From Endocalyx cinctus (lineage: Eukaryota > Ascomycota > Sordariomycetes > Amphisphaeriales > Apiosporaceae): a DNA stretch of 64,000 bases. The stretch spans positions 2,692,441 to 2,756,440 of the forward strand of contig BCKC01000001.1 of assembly GCA_001600455.1 (NCBI GenBank), in the 5' to 3' direction. This document shows positions 10,543 through 22,887 of this stretch, piece after piece. Position 1 is the first letter of the stretch. Every line of letters starts with the position of its first letter. The position numbers and the translations under genes are program-made. The notes beneath the pieces were generated by a model. The model searched no databases and had not been told where the DNA came from. It saw nothing but the letters and a program-made list of their open reading frames with translations.

Positions 10543-12365
10543 ATGCGACTTGCCTCCTCTCGAACCCCACCCTTTCGGATTCTGTCTGCGCAAACCCTCG
10601 CGAGACTAGAAACGAAACGTAGAATATGCCCACGATGTTTATTACGATCACTTAATCAACGGCGATATTATTCAAAGATAATAATACCGCCTTCGCCGTC
10701 GTGCTTTAGCCGAGGTTCCACCTCGGCTATCTCTCGGAGAGTCAGTCAGCGACTACCCATACTACCGACTGCTGTGCGACATTATGCTAGTGTCGCAACG
10801 GCGGCAATAGAAGATCATAGCAGTAAGCCTGAACTCGACAAAAAATATCTGTCCTGCTTTTAGTTGCTAATCGGAGAACTCTAGTAAATTTCTCAGAAGA
10901 TGTAGGTCCTATTCAAGAGTACGATAGGCGGGTCGCCGAAGGACGAATTCGAGAGGACGAACATCAGAGGGGGATCATCCAAAGCTTGCAGCATTTACAC
11001 GACGAGTTAGCTCACTACCAAGCCGCGCCCGTTATACGGCCGAGTCTCGATTCGTTGAAACCTACGAAATCGCTTTTTGGGTGGCTTGGAGGTAAATCAC
11101 GCGGGGCACCCATACAAGACATACCGGCCAACCTACCTCGAGGACTATACCTGTACGGAGATGTCGGCAGCGGGAAGACCATGCTGATGGATCTCTTCTA
11201 CGAAACGTTACCGAGTTCCGTCCACTCGAAGACGCGCATCCATTTCCACAACTTTATGCAAGACGTGCATAAGCGGCTACATCAGATGAAGATGCGGTAC
11301 GGTAACGATATAGACGCCGTGCCGTTCGTGGCCGCCGATATCGCCGAGCAGGCCAACGTGCTATGTTTCGACGAGTTTCAATGCACCGACGTGGCCGACG
11401 CCATGATATTGCGTAGGTTACTCGAGTCCCTCATGTCGCACGGCGTCGTCCTCGTCACGACGTCGAACCGGCACCCGGACGAGCTCTATAAAAATGGCAT
11501 ACAGCGGGAGTCGTTCATCCCCGCGATAAACCTGCTCAAAGGACGCCTGCACGTGATCAATCTCAACTCGCCGACCGACTACCGAAAGATCCCGCGCCCG
11601 CCCTCGGGCGTCTACCACACGCCGCTCGACAGCCACGCGGCGTCGCACGTGGAGAAGTGGCTGCGGTTCCTGGGCGACCCGGAGCACCCGGAGCCGCACC
11701 CGGAGGTGCAGAAGGTGTGGGGGCGGGAGATCCGGGTGCCGCGCGTGAGCGGGAGGTGCGCCTGGTTCACGTTCCAGGAGCTGATCGGGCGCGCGACGGG
11801 CGCGGCCGACTACCTCGAGCTGATGCGCAGCTACGACGCCTTCATCGTGTCGGACGTGCCGGGGATGACCTTTCGGGAGCGCGACCTCGCGCGGCGGTTC
11901 ATCACCTTCATCGACGCCGTGTACGAGTCCCACGCGAAGCTCGTGCTCACGACCGCCGTGCCCCTGACGCAGCTCTTCATCTCCCCCGCGGAGCTCCGCG
12001 ATTCTCTTAAGAGCAAGGAAGCCGGCGTCGGCGACGATGGTAGCAGTAATAGTAGCAGCAGCAGCAACGACGACAACAAGGATATCACGCCGGAGCAGCG
12101 CGAGCAGGAGGAGGAGGAAGACGTTAGCCACGCGATGCAGCACATGATGGAGGACATGGACAGTAATATCGACCAACTCAAGAGCTCGAGCCTCTTCTCG
12201 GGCGACGAGGAGCGCTTCGCCTTCGCCCGCGCCCTCTCGCGTCTCACCGAGATGTCTAGCAGGGAGTGGGTCGAACGTGGTATGGGTCTCGAGAACCGAG
12301 GCGGACGGAAAGAACGGGATGATTGGGTGAAAGTTCGGAGTCGGCAAATGGAGGATAGTATGTAA
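10543..12365 (+). CDS. AFG1: AFG1/LACE1-family mitochondrial AAA+ ATPase
   Basis: Exons 10543-10822 and 10864-12365, split by a 41-bp intron, give 593 aa. The basic N-terminus, rich in Arg and Ser and lacking acids (MRLASSRTPPFRILSAQTLA), is a typical mitochondrial presequence. Then come EYDRRVAEGRIREDEHQRGI and the ATPase core: Walker A GDVGSGKT (aa 192-199), Walker B VLCFDEFQ (about aa 259-266), sensor-like TTSNRHPDELYKNGIQRESF, and the family C-terminal block SYDAFIVSDVPGMTFRERDL. Afg1 acts at the inner membrane in turnover or quality control of respiratory-chain subunits (family knowledge). A low-complexity Ser/Asn/Asp/Glu insert at about nt 12030-12125 precedes a conserved tail (FAFARALSRLTEMSSREWV). 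The second exon is GC-rich, which creates long antisense shadow frames. Confidence 0.95.
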
Positions 12366-15300
12366 AGAAAGAAGGATAAAAAAAAAAGGAAGATATTATT
12401 TTGAACAGCCGATAAAAAAACTAGACAAAATGAAAGAAAAGAAAGAGATGGGAAGAAAGAAAAAAAAAATGAAAAATGAAAAAGCCTCAGACGGCACAGG
12501 ATGATCAGTGATCTCTGCAAGACAACGTCCTTATCTCACCGCATCCTAGATACCCTAGATATCTATGTACCTACATATGTAGGCAATGCCCCCCTTTTTT
12601 TTATCTTCTGTCGTTTTTAAGTTTTTATTGGCAGCGGTTGTCTGGCGCTTTCTGGTTTATCATACCTTAGAAAAAAAGATGTTACTTTTTAGGATGTTTA
12701 ACTACTTCTTTTCTTTTTTTTTTGTGTGTGTTTTCGGGTTTACTGATAATGGTTTATTATTTATTTATGAGCTCTGATTGGTTAATCTCATAACATAAGA
12801 TTTCACGGACCTTATCTCATATATTAAAATGAGGGTGATCATGTCACCAACTACACCTATCAGACTAAATCGGTGCGGTCTTCTTTGACCTTGGACAGTA
12901 ATATATATACTGTAACAAATTGTAGAAATGGAATGATAATCGCACTACTTTTGCTACGCGAAAGGCAACCACGCGGAGAGGCTGAAACATGATCCATACA
13001 CAGGATATATAGCCTTTATATCAGGGTCTTTCCACGATCAAAGGCTAGGTGGAAAGGATGTCTTGCTTGAGACAAACTAGTTTTCAACACTGCCGTGGAT
13101 AACCCGCGGTATGTTCCGCTTTAACACTTATGTACGCATTAGGTGAGGTAGATTCACCTCTTCCCCCCCCCCGAAAGAGAGGGGGAAAAAAAAACTTGTT
13201 ATAAGTGAGACTTCAAGTACTGATAATACGCGTAAGAAGTGGCTGATGGGACGATCAACGCCAACGCGCAAGTCTCGTATAATAAGAGAAAAGCAATGAA
13301 GGAAGCGGCCAATAAATTTAGTATTACAATTTCTTCAATGGAAAATTTATACGCCCCTAGTTCATACCGTTCCGATAGTGTGTACTGGAAATTTCTTTCA
13401 CCACCCCCCTCCCCCCCTTTTATTTTCTCTTAGTACCACTTTCTTTTTATTGCGGTTCGAACTTCAATTTTTGAACTTGTATAAAAGATATGTCGATTAG
13501 GTTATACCAGTTATACCAGATGTCGGTAATGAGGAGAATGAGTACCCCTATGTACGTGTATAATTTTAGAATTTTCTGAGCAGGGTAACTTTGATGTGGC
13601 CATCATTCCCTGCTGCCTGTAATGGATTAGCGTAGTGGCTCCCTGTCAGATCATGTTCGGCCACTGAGCAAGTCTTGAGGTTGTTAATGCATACCAACTG
13701 GAGTACTGTGTATATACGAGAATCCAAAATAAGACGAACCGTAAACTAAGTTTTTAGTGATTAGATCTCTTACTGATTGACTGATTTGACTAGCATAACC
13801 TAGCCATAGCTGACATAGTTTCGTCCTGAATTTAGAACTTTTGTTTTTTTTATAGTACCCGAGTGTAGCGAATATTCACACGCTACAATATTAGTATACC
13901 ATAGTATACTTTGTAGTACGGAGGATAGAGAGATTGGGTTTTACAGCTGAGGCTTCGACGGTGGCAATATTTTTTTTTTTTGGGGGAAAAAAAGAGTTTA
14001 AGAGTCCTTTAAGCGAATACCCCTGCACATCATCGTAGCGTTCGGTACTGCAACCGTTTACCAATTGGCCTTGGTAACTAGTTTAACTCGTAATAAAGTA
14101 TTTTGACAAGGGGGGAAATGAAGCTGATGGGGAAAAGTGGCACCTTGTACACTGTTTAGGAGATAAGTGCAGGAAAAGCGCGACTTTTTCGTGATTTTTT
14201 ATTTTTTTCCTATCATGGGATGGGTGTATAGTGGATTGCCAATGAGTATCTGTATTATGTTATGTATATTTGCTTGTACGTACCTTGCCCAATTATATGG
14301 TATTATCTAACTGGTTTCGTTAAATAGGAAAATAGAGAAGATAATACAAGTACAGATATTTCGTATACTCGTACTCATAGTTTAGTACTGTATTTGTTGA
14401 CTGACAGTAATGCAGGATGATGAATAAAAGACCTACTAAAGTATGCACCTACGAATTCTGTCGGTTCTTCCCGGATCCATTTTATTCAAGATTTTTCATG
14501 TGTAAGTAGGCAGGGTGGAATGATGGCTGTTAGGATAAGTAGATTAGGTTGGTAGAAATCCAAGCGCAGATATGGATAATTAATCAAACTACGATAATAA
14601 TTTTATCGATGGGATGTCTGGAAGTACAGGGGAGTTGAGGCACTCATGAGAGCCTCTTGAGATATGATTTGTCGGGGATGAATTTTAGAAATAAGTAACT
14701 AGGATCGTGCATCAAGGCGAAATGGGGAGCTGATCAAGTTTGGGATAGTCCAGTATCTACGGAGTAGATGCATAAATTAACCAGCGATAGCGTTGAAAAT
14801 ATCTAGTATATGGATACTACCTATTACATGTAACTATATGTACGGAGTACTGTGTACTATGTAGAGGGGTGTTCGGAAAGATCGTTGAGCAACTAAGATG
14901 ATTACTTAATACATACTAACTTGATGAGTACTAGTACCCAACTCAAGTATGTACATGGTAGAGATGAGGAAAAAAAAAAAGATACAAATAAGACGTATAC
15001 ATACAAATAAGAAAATAAGGATGAGTACTAATTATGAATTAATAGTTGACTTGAGAACAGTAAACTATGAAAACTTAAAAAAAAAAAAGAAGGTGAAGAT
15101 GGACAATGAGGATTAAATCCATACATATAGAGTCCATACGGAAATACTGTATCGCTTGATTTCTAGAAGAATCCTCCTTTACCCGATAAATAGGTTTTAC
15201 AGCAGGGATTAGGTGCTTGATGCGTACCTGAGCCATGCCGCTTTAAACCAGATTTGAGCCTTATGCATATTATAAAAATCAAAATTTACATAAATATGTT

Positions 15301-15612
15301 CCGTAAATAACTTTCAACGTAATAAAAATTATGACGGATAATTATCCGTATAAAGCCTTAAACTGTTTACTGTTTACTGTTTACGTCAAAAATGTCCAAC
15401 CTTAAAGTTAAAAGTGTGCAGTCCAACCTTAGGAGGTAAGTATATATCTGAGAGTATCTAACCTAGCCTCCATCATTGTGAGTATGCTGGCAATAAATTC
15501 AATATAAATTACTGGACTCTTCCATTTTATTACTTGGACATTTCTCTACATCACAGAAGACATTCAATCCTCGAAACATCCTACCCCTACTGTTATCCAA
15601 TTTCATATAAAG
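12366..15612. other. 3.2-kb AT-rich spacer
   Basis: No gene is supported. Contents include T-rich and A-rich homopolymers (13971-13981, 14971-14981, 15077-15088), many GTA/TAC-rich patches, and three tandem copies of the heptamer TGTTTAC at 15364-15384. All open frames are short and lack protein features. The last 100 bases have the pyrimidine-rich character of a leader for the small membrane protein gene. Confidence 0.45.
15364..15384. repeat. Three tandem TGTTTAC heptamers
   Basis: Three exact head-to-tail copies of a 7-mer lie about 230 bp upstream of the orphan two-TM gene. TGTTTAC matches the core (RTAAACA/TGTTTAY) recognised by forkhead-type factors, so a regulatory role is possible; this is inference only. 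Confidence 0.6.
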
Positions 15613-16047
15613 ATGTTTTTAGATTTCATAAGAAATCAGTATGCTATCATAAACAACCTGCTTCGACCCGAAACAGATGATTATGGCCTTCTCAACCCTG
15701 TTTATCTTACTATCGGTATACACGGATATCGGGTTCAGTCGCAGCTAGGTATTCCCGATCGATATGGGTTATTTTCCCCCGGCCCGGCCCGCCTACGAGC
15801 GGTAGAAGCTTCCAATTTCGTTTTAGGGATGTTTATAATGGTTATTTTTTTCTGGTTTGATCTCTTCTTCGGAAGCTTTATCGTATATTACGCTAAAGCT
15901 AATAAAAAGCCTATATTTTGGCTTGTGGTAATAATCATAGCTATGTTTACTAGTGTAGTTGGTACGCTATTAGCAATGATTATCAGTTCGAATCGACGCG
16001 CATGGAATGAACTTTCTGGGGATTGGAAATTACGGAAGGACATATAA
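15613..16047 (+). CDS. Orphan small two-TM membrane protein
   Basis: A single-exon frame of 144 aa from a proper ATG. Residues 1-65 are soluble, with an aromatic and proline-containing stretch (GIHGYRVQSQLGIPDRYGLF). Two strong hydrophobic helices follow: aa 69-93 (FVLGMFIMVIFFWFDLFFGS) and aa 101-125 (IFWLVVIIIAMFTSVVGTLL), separated by KANKKP. The tail is short and charged (SSNRRAWNELSGDWKLRKDI). I do not recognise the family. Codon use is more AT-rich than in the housekeeping genes nearby, and the gene is isolated by more than 1.3 kb on both sides. It could be a lineage-specific gene or the remnant of a larger membrane protein. Confidence 0.55.
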   Translation: MFLDFIRNQYAIINNLLRPETDDYGLLNPVYLTIGIHGYRVQSQLGIPDRYGLFSPGPARLRAVEASNFVLGMFIMVIFFWFDLFFGSFIVYYAKANKKPIFWLVVIIIAMFTSVVGTLLAMIISSNRRAWNELSGDWKLRKDI

Positions 16048-17417
16048 GTCATGATCGGAGAGAATAGGGTAATTATGTATGAGTACTGCCTCATACTGAT
16101 ATGCTAGGAGATAGTTTATAGTTTTTTTCTATTCTCTCGTTGAGAGACATTGGAGATACTATGTAGAACAGAACAACAATATACAAGAAGATTCCCCTGA
16201 CTATCAGATCGCCACGATAAATTATTACTATTTAAAGTGATACTTGTACCACGGGCTGACTACCTAGGTAGTTAATTGATACATTTCCCGTTTTCTTTCG
16301 AGGTCCGTTTTCTTTGCATAACTTATAAATATACATATATACAGTTGCTCAGGACACTAAGGTTGGCTGATAAACAACTGAGCCGAGCCTGAGTAAAAGC
16401 GGCAAATGCGCTATCCCTAATATGTCTAAAAAAAAAGTTGTCCATGTAAAACCTATCACCAAGAGTAGAGGGGGAAAGAAGGATTCAAAAAATTCCCACA
16501 TTATGTATAGTACAGCGGCACAGGCGATTACAAGGTAACACTCTAGATGCTTGCCAAGGCCTAAACATATTCCATGGATCCATATGGATATATCCTCTCT
16601 ATAAGCTATGCCCTAAATGCTCTAAAGTTTTTGATAGGTTCCACTCTGTAGGTTCCCTAGGGCCCTAAATGCCCCCTAGAAATCTTAAATATCTTTTGAA
16701 ATCTAGAAATTTACTGCGTGAAGAGCCTATAAAATATCTTTCGGACGTGTACCTGGTTAAGTTCATTTGAAGTATATCTACATTTATATAGCTCATACGA
16801 GATACCATTAACATCACCTAGATCCACTTATTCGCGCTAATCTATGTACATCCTACTTTTTCAATACTTCTCCATTCAAGTATTTTCAATCTTAACATGG
16901 TATATTTTCTATTTTATAGTCGCTATAAGTAATTGAAGCTTTCCCTCCATCAGTAGAATCGCCGTATAAAGTGGAGTCTTACATTTCTTGGCTTTATTAC
17001 AGCGGTTTAGGGCTGTGTTCTTCTCTGGAGCCACTTCTAGGCTTTCCGCTTCCTCTGGTAAGCAATCAAATCTTACTCAAGTCAATCCCTCCCCTATTCT
17101 TCACTTTCGTTTTTTTTTTTTTTCTTCTTTTCCTTTTTTCTTACTTGCTGCGCCCTCGATTCTTAGGAATATACGCTCTCTTTTCGTAAGCCCACCCGAA
17201 GAAAAGAAGAAGCGAAAGAAGGGAAAGTCGCCAAAAGGAACCTAGATCGGTATGCTGATTCTTCAATTCACCTTTCTACATTCTCCCACTTTCTCCTTAC
17301 TTCCGACTTATTAAGCCTTCGAATCGATCACCTTCCGCCGATTTTTATTCCGAAATCTTTGTGTGATTTATTTTCTTTTTTCCTTCTCTCTATTTCGCCT
17401 TAATTCCTTAAACCAAG
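16048..17417. other. Intergenic spacer and leader of the DUF3405 gene
   Basis: AT-rich; no gene seen. The last ~350 bases before the start codon are pyrimidine-rich (TTTTTTTTTTCTTCTTTTCC at 17110 and similar), matching the long CT-rich leaders of fungal genes. Short open frames in this stretch are low-complexity. Confidence 0.45.
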
Positions 17418-19626
17418 ATGGACGCCGTGCGGGACGTCCTTTCGAGGTTTCCCATGCTGCGGCAATCCAGCTTTCTCTACGAAGAAATACCGAGCCACGA
17501 TTTACCTAGCCATAACGGATCACCACACGATGGATCCCCTAATATGTCGGAATCTTGGAAGAAAGGAGTTGCCTCGCCCCGTCGTCGATTTGTCAAGATC
17601 ATACGCCGATCGCCTCCCCGGCGACTTGTCGTGATAACATTTGCTATCCTCTTGTCATTTATTGTACTCCTCGGTGGTAGCATTAAGGCGCGACAACATT
17701 ATATACATAATAAAGAAGAAGAGAGAGTCCCGTACCCTTGGGAGTCTTATCAGCCGTACGTCTCTCCGATACCTAAACATACGGATTGAATTGGAATGAG
17801 CCTGGAGAAACGCAGTTGCTAATTATGTCTGTAGTTGGTCTGGATTTTTCCACGGTGTTCGGTCCCTCGTCAAATACGCGGACTGGATACCAGAACAGCA
17901 AGCAGGACCTGATGCTAAATACCAGGTACACAAGGAAATCCCTTTTGACCCGGTTATCGTAGATCCGTACCCTAGCTATGGTTCGGAGAGCTACCTCGCA
18001 GAGAATTATCCCGTTCAGCCTTGTTATGTCGACGACAGAGAGAAATTCCATCCTCCCGATATTTACGCTTACCCCGGTATTCCCGCTGGCATGGTTGCCC
18101 CTTACTGGGGATCCTACGAGAACTTGAATATCGCGCCAGACAGGTGCTTCGAGCGATTTGGTCGATTTGGTCCATACGGTTACAGCTACTCTCCCGCCCA
18201 GGGCGGTCTCGGTCTATCCAACAATTCGGCGCACATGGGTGTTGACAAGATTCAAAAGATGTTCGAACCGATTGACTACCGCAACGTAAACTGGGGAAAG
18301 GCGCAAAGGACGTGTTTTGAGAAGAACAAGATGCGATTTGAGTCGGAATCCTCGAATCCCCACAGCGGCGACAAGAAGAACCGAGTTAAGCGAACGGCAT
18401 TTGTACTACGGACCTGGACTGGATATGAATACAGCGATATCCAGCTCCTGACCATGAGGGCGATAATCAGCGAACTGGCACTAAAGTCTGGCGGAGAGTA
18501 CGACGTTCATCTCCTCGTACATGTTAAAGACGACACGATCCCTATTTGGGCTTCTCAGGAAGTATACAACCAGACCCTACGCGCCAACGTTCCGGAAGAG
18601 TTTTGGGACATTGCAACATTATGGTCGGAGGCTTTGATGCGCACCTATTACCCCGGCCCGTTCCTGGACGAAGACAACTTCGAGAACGACTCAAAACAGC
18701 CAATCCATGGTGTATACCGAGGCGCTCATATGGCCTTCCAGTGGTTTGCTCAGCAACACCAAGAGTATGACTTCTACTGGAACTGGGAGATGGATATCAG
18801 GTATTCGGGTCATTATTATGAATTCCTCGAGGGTATTTCTAAATGGTCCGCCGCCCAGCCACGAAAGTTTCTCTGGGAGCGAAGTTCACGGTTCTGGATC
18901 CCCGGTGTCCACGGTTCATGGCCCTCGTTCTCGCAGATGGTAGAACGCGAGGTTATGGAGAGCGGTGAAAAGCCGATTTGGGGACCAGTACCGTTCGAGA
19001 CTGGAAAATACGGCATGCTGGCTTCTCCCAACGCCACTCGACCACCGACCAAGTTGGAAGAAGATAAATACGAGTGGGGCGTGGGTGAAGATGCCGATCT
19101 TGTCACCTTCGATCCTCTATTCGACGCGGAAAAGAGCAACTGGGTATTCCGAAAGGATGTGACTGGTTATGATACGGCGGTAGATGTGCCACCTCGCAGA
19201 GTAGCCATCATTACGGTATCGCGCATGTCTAAGCGGTTGCTCAACACGATGCACGAGGAAACTTACAAGATGCACCACAGCATGTTTCCGGAAATGTGGC
19301 CGCCGAGTATCGCTCTTCACCACGGATACAAGGCCGCGTATGCACCCCATCCCGTATACTTTGACCGAAAATGGCCGATGGATGTCATGAACCAAGTTTT
19401 CAACTACCCTACTTCGGTTGAAGACGGACCGTTTGGCGGAGGTGAACACAACATGCAAGGCGGCAGTTTCTACTACAACGCCGGCTTCAGCGGTTCCCTC
19501 TGGAGAAGATGGCTTGGCGCCATAGAAAACGGTGAAGGTGGCAAGAAATACGAGGAGTCGAGGTCGGAACGAATGTGTATGCGACCAATGTTACACCACC
19601 CCGTCAAATTCGAGCATGTCGAGTAG
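17418..19626 (+). CDS. DUF3405 family type II membrane protein, putative glycosyltransferase
   Basis: Exons 17418-17755 and 17835-19626 (79-bp intron, phase 2) encode 709 aa. The N-terminal ~69 residues are hydrophilic and basic before the anchor (SPPRRRFVKII..PPRRL). A single TM helix follows at about aa 70-88 (VVITFAILLSFIVLLGGS), then a large lumenal domain. Family-like stretches include APYWGSYENLNIAPDRCFER, RTAFVLRTWTGYEYSD, YDVHLLVHVKD, YDFYWNWEMDIRYSGHYYEF, RVAIITVSRMSKRLL and FNYPTSVEDGPFGGGEHNM. The D-x-D-like WEMDIR site and acidic loops fit a Golgi nucleotide-sugar enzyme, but DUF3405 proteins lack an agreed activity, so glycosyltransferase is inference. The length matches fungal members. 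The intron falls between the membrane anchor and the lumenal domain. Confidence 0.88.
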
Positions 19627-20370
19627 ACAAATCTGACCAACTTATAATACTTTTTCTTTACTTTTTTTCTCGAGTTGGCTCTGATTTTTCAGCCTACCCT
19701 TCGACTTTTTTTCTCGATACTGCTTGACTTATCCGATTTCAGGCGTATAAGGCGTTGTTCAATACTTTCAGGATGTGCTCCGGTTTACAGGATTGTCTCG
19801 GATCGGATAGACAAAGTTCGTATTATGCAGGAGGTGTCTTTTTTTTTTTTTTTTACTACCTACCCTTCATTCCTTTCACTTTTCTTTTTTCTTTTTCTTT
19901 TTCTTTTTCGTTTGCTTTATTTCTTCTTTGTCTCTTGCATGGCATGGCGGCATTTCAAAGGGTCATGGACATAAGATTATTATTATATTTACTATTCGCC
20001 GACACATGGAAGATGTAGATGCAAGAGGAGAACTGGGCGTGTGTCTAATCGGATATTTTTGTGGGAGCTTTACTCTCCCCTACATTTTGTTTTGCCATAT
20101 GCTCACGCTGTTGATGGGGAGGAGCACTGGTTACTATATAATGATGTGGTTGCGAAAAAACGGAAAACTTTGAAGGGATTTCGGTGATACGCTGATAACG
20201 AATTGTATGGAGGGTTTGAAAACCCAATCGGTCACAGCGAAACACGAACATTCTCTACAGGGTGATAGGAGAGGAGAGAAGAGAAGAGGGAAATTCTTCT
20301 GTATTATAATTCTCGACTGAAGAACCCAAACATGTTAATACCCAAAAACACCAAAAGATAATGAAAATTC

Positions 20371-20401
<31 letters not shown>

Positions 20402-20935
20402 GATCCAAAAACTGTTTGTCTGATATGATTATCCCTATTCATACTTTATTCAGATGATCCGATGCGATGCGATGCTTTGCGAATTAAAAACTTCAATCAT
20501 ATCATTTTAACATGGTGATAACCTCCAGGGGTTAGCTGCTTATTAACTATACGGAACTAACGGAGTAGATAGGTTGATAGGTTGAATTTTGTCTTGCGTC
20601 ATTTCCGATTTATTTGTAAGAGGACTTGCGTCTCCTAGGCAGCCAGATAGCTCCTTCAAGCACGATGTTTGTATTGGGGGTGTTACAGTGATAGTGGGCC
20701 TGAAACGGGTAGGTGTTTAGCTATCTTAATCCACCAGCCCAGCTGACTCTCTCTATTATCACCACTAATACCTCCATTACAAAATATCATCCACTCTGAT
20801 TAATTTACGTGATAGTATTTATTCAGTTCTGTTTCCCGTTTATTTTGAAACTTCTAGTTTAGAGTCTTCGTTATTCGTTTTTTTTTTTTTCGGATTTAGG
20901 TATAGATACAGTTCTAAGTAAATTTATCAATCATC
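19627..20935. other. Intergenic spacer with poly-A and CTTTTT runs
   Basis: 3' flank of the DUF3405 gene and promoter of the aminopeptidase gene. It contains a T15 tract near 19838, TTTTTC repeats at about 19885-19910, and 22 consecutive A at 20380-20401. No gene or RNA recognised. Confidence 0.45.
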
Positions 20936-22266
20936 ATGAAGACTTCACCGTTCGTCGCACTGCTTCTACCTGTCGCGGTCGGTGCCCGCTTCATCGAGGC
21001 CAACGAAGCAGCCAACCGCATCCTCCCTTACACCGACGCCTTTCTAGAGGAAGGTACCCGGGAACAGAGGATTTTTGATATTTCTGCCGAGGAAGAAAAA
21101 TATCTCATCGAATTATCTCCTGGAGAGACCAGATGGGTTACCGAAGAGCAGAAGTGGGAGCTTCGCCGAGTGAGTCGCACTAAATCCCCTCTCTATCTTT
21201 CCTACGTGACCTAGAGATAAGCAAGTGTAGCACGCGACGACTAACAATCTTGTAGGCAGGCCATCGATTCATGGATATTACCGAAAACCGCGATCTCGAG
21301 ACCCTCTTACAAACGAAGCGTACCCCCGTCTTTCCGAAGAAGGTGAAGCTCCAGTCGGACCTCCACCCGATGATGGGGAACCTGTCTAAGTCGGAGATGA
21401 AGGAACACCTCGAAAAGCTCACGAGCTTCCACACGCGCTACTACAAATCCGACTACGGACGCCAGAGCTCGGAGTGGCTCCTTCAGACGGTACGGGACAC
21501 CATCGCGGACGCGGGCGCGGACAAGCACGGCGTCAAAGCGGAGCACTTCGCCCACTCGTGGGGCCAAAATTCCATAATCGCCACCATCCCCGGAAAATCC
21601 GAGGAGACGATCGTGATCGGCGCCCACCAGGACTCGATCAACCTCTGGTTCCCCTCGGTGCTGGCCGCCCCGGGAGCCGACGACGACGGCAGCGGAACGG
21701 TGACGATCCTCGAAGCTTTCCGCGTGCTCCTCTCGTCGCCGCAGATCCTCGCGGGCGAGGCGCCCAACACGATCGAGTTCCACTGGTACAGCGCCGAGGA
21801 GGGCGGCCTCCTCGGCAGCCAGGCCATCTTCTCGTCGTACGTGAGCGCGGGCCGGACGGTGAAGGCGATGCTACAGCAGGACATGACGGGCTACGTGCAG
21901 AAGACGATCGACGCGGGCAAGCCCGAGAGCGTCGGGGTGATCACCGACTTCGTCGACGCCGGCCTCACCTCGTTCATCAAGAAGGTGATCGAGGAGTACT
22001 GCGAGATCCCCTGGGTCGAGACCAAGTGCGGTTACGCCTGCTCCGACCACGCCTCGGCCTCCAAGGCCGGGTACCCTTCCGCCTTCGTCATCGAGTCTAC
22101 CTTCGCCGACTCGGACGACCATATCCACTCGACCGAGGACCTGATTAAGTATCTGTCCTTCGATCACATGCTCCAGCACGCGCGCATGACCCTCGCTCTT
22201 GCCTACGAGCTTGGCTTTACCGACTTTAAGGAGCTGGAGAAGAGTAGCTTCGTCGGTGAACTATGA
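20936..22266 (+). CDS. Secreted M28 leucine aminopeptidase (LAP1-like)
   Basis: Exons 20936-21169 and 21256-22266 (86-bp intron, phase 0) encode 414 aa. It begins with a signal peptide ([19 protein letters not shown]), then a propeptide to about aa 100, then the M28 catalytic domain. Co-catalytic zinc ligands are visible: His202 (VIGAHQDS), the Asp cluster 220-222 (GADDDGSG), Glu259-Glu260 (YSAEEGG) with the general base, Asp287 (LQQDMTGY) and His369 (DHIHSTEDL). [20 protein letters not shown] is the conserved disulfide and substrate-pocket block. It removes N-terminal residues, preferentially hydrophobic ones, outside the cell, in protein nutrition (family knowledge). All key residues are present and the length is normal. 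It lies tail-to-tail with the DPP5-like gene, a family that works with such enzymes in peptide utilisation; this may be coincidence. Confidence 0.94.
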
Positions 22267-22887
22267 AAGGTTTTCCTTTCTTCCTTTTCGCGTGATTAGG
22301 TTCAAATCACCTGTATGTTTCCTAGGTTATTTAGTTATGTAGTGAATATATGAAATTGACACTAGTTTTTTTTTTTTTTGCTTCTCGGCTTGTGTTCGGA
22401 CGTGGTTCTCCTTTGAAACAGAATGGATTAGGACTAAGGATTGGGTGAGACTTTAAGAGGTCACTTATTAAGTGAAGCTGTGTATTATAACTTGCAGCAC
22501 TTGTTTTTAGTAGAAACCCGGAGACATTTAAATAGCAGCAACAGATTCTGAATGTGTGTTCAGTGATATGTGATTGATCTGTATCTGGTATCCAAGATTA
22601 CCTATTTCAATCACTCGGCTTTCGTGGAAAGCTTTGAGCTGAAAATAAATCTTAAATGGATAATGAGCGGAACGGTCCGTGACATGTGGATAAAGCTTAC
22701 TTTTAAGGTTCAGAGAGATCGAGATGTCAAAATTTAGTTAACCCCCATTTAGAATGACAGGACCCTATATTGGCATTCAGAGTAAAGGGTTTATATTACA
22801 TATAAATATATATAGAAGTAGTTAAGAGTACACCGATGTTCTAAAGCCGCATAAAGTAAGTAGGTCACCCTTGCCTTGTAGTGAAGA
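22267..22887. other. Intergenic spacer between convergent peptidase genes
   Basis: About 620 bp, AT-rich, with a T-tract at 22367-22379. It holds the 3' ends of the aminopeptidase gene (+) and the DPP5-like gene (-). No further gene seen. Confidence 0.5.

Noticed and set aside
11418..12347. 309-codon antisense frame opposite the AFG1 gene
   Set aside because: Shadow of a GC-rich exon; the plus strand has an unmistakable AAA+ ATPase.
21474..22148. Shifted-frame open reading of 224 codons in the aminopeptidase gene
   Set aside because: Arginine/proline-rich shadow frame inside a clear M28 peptidase.
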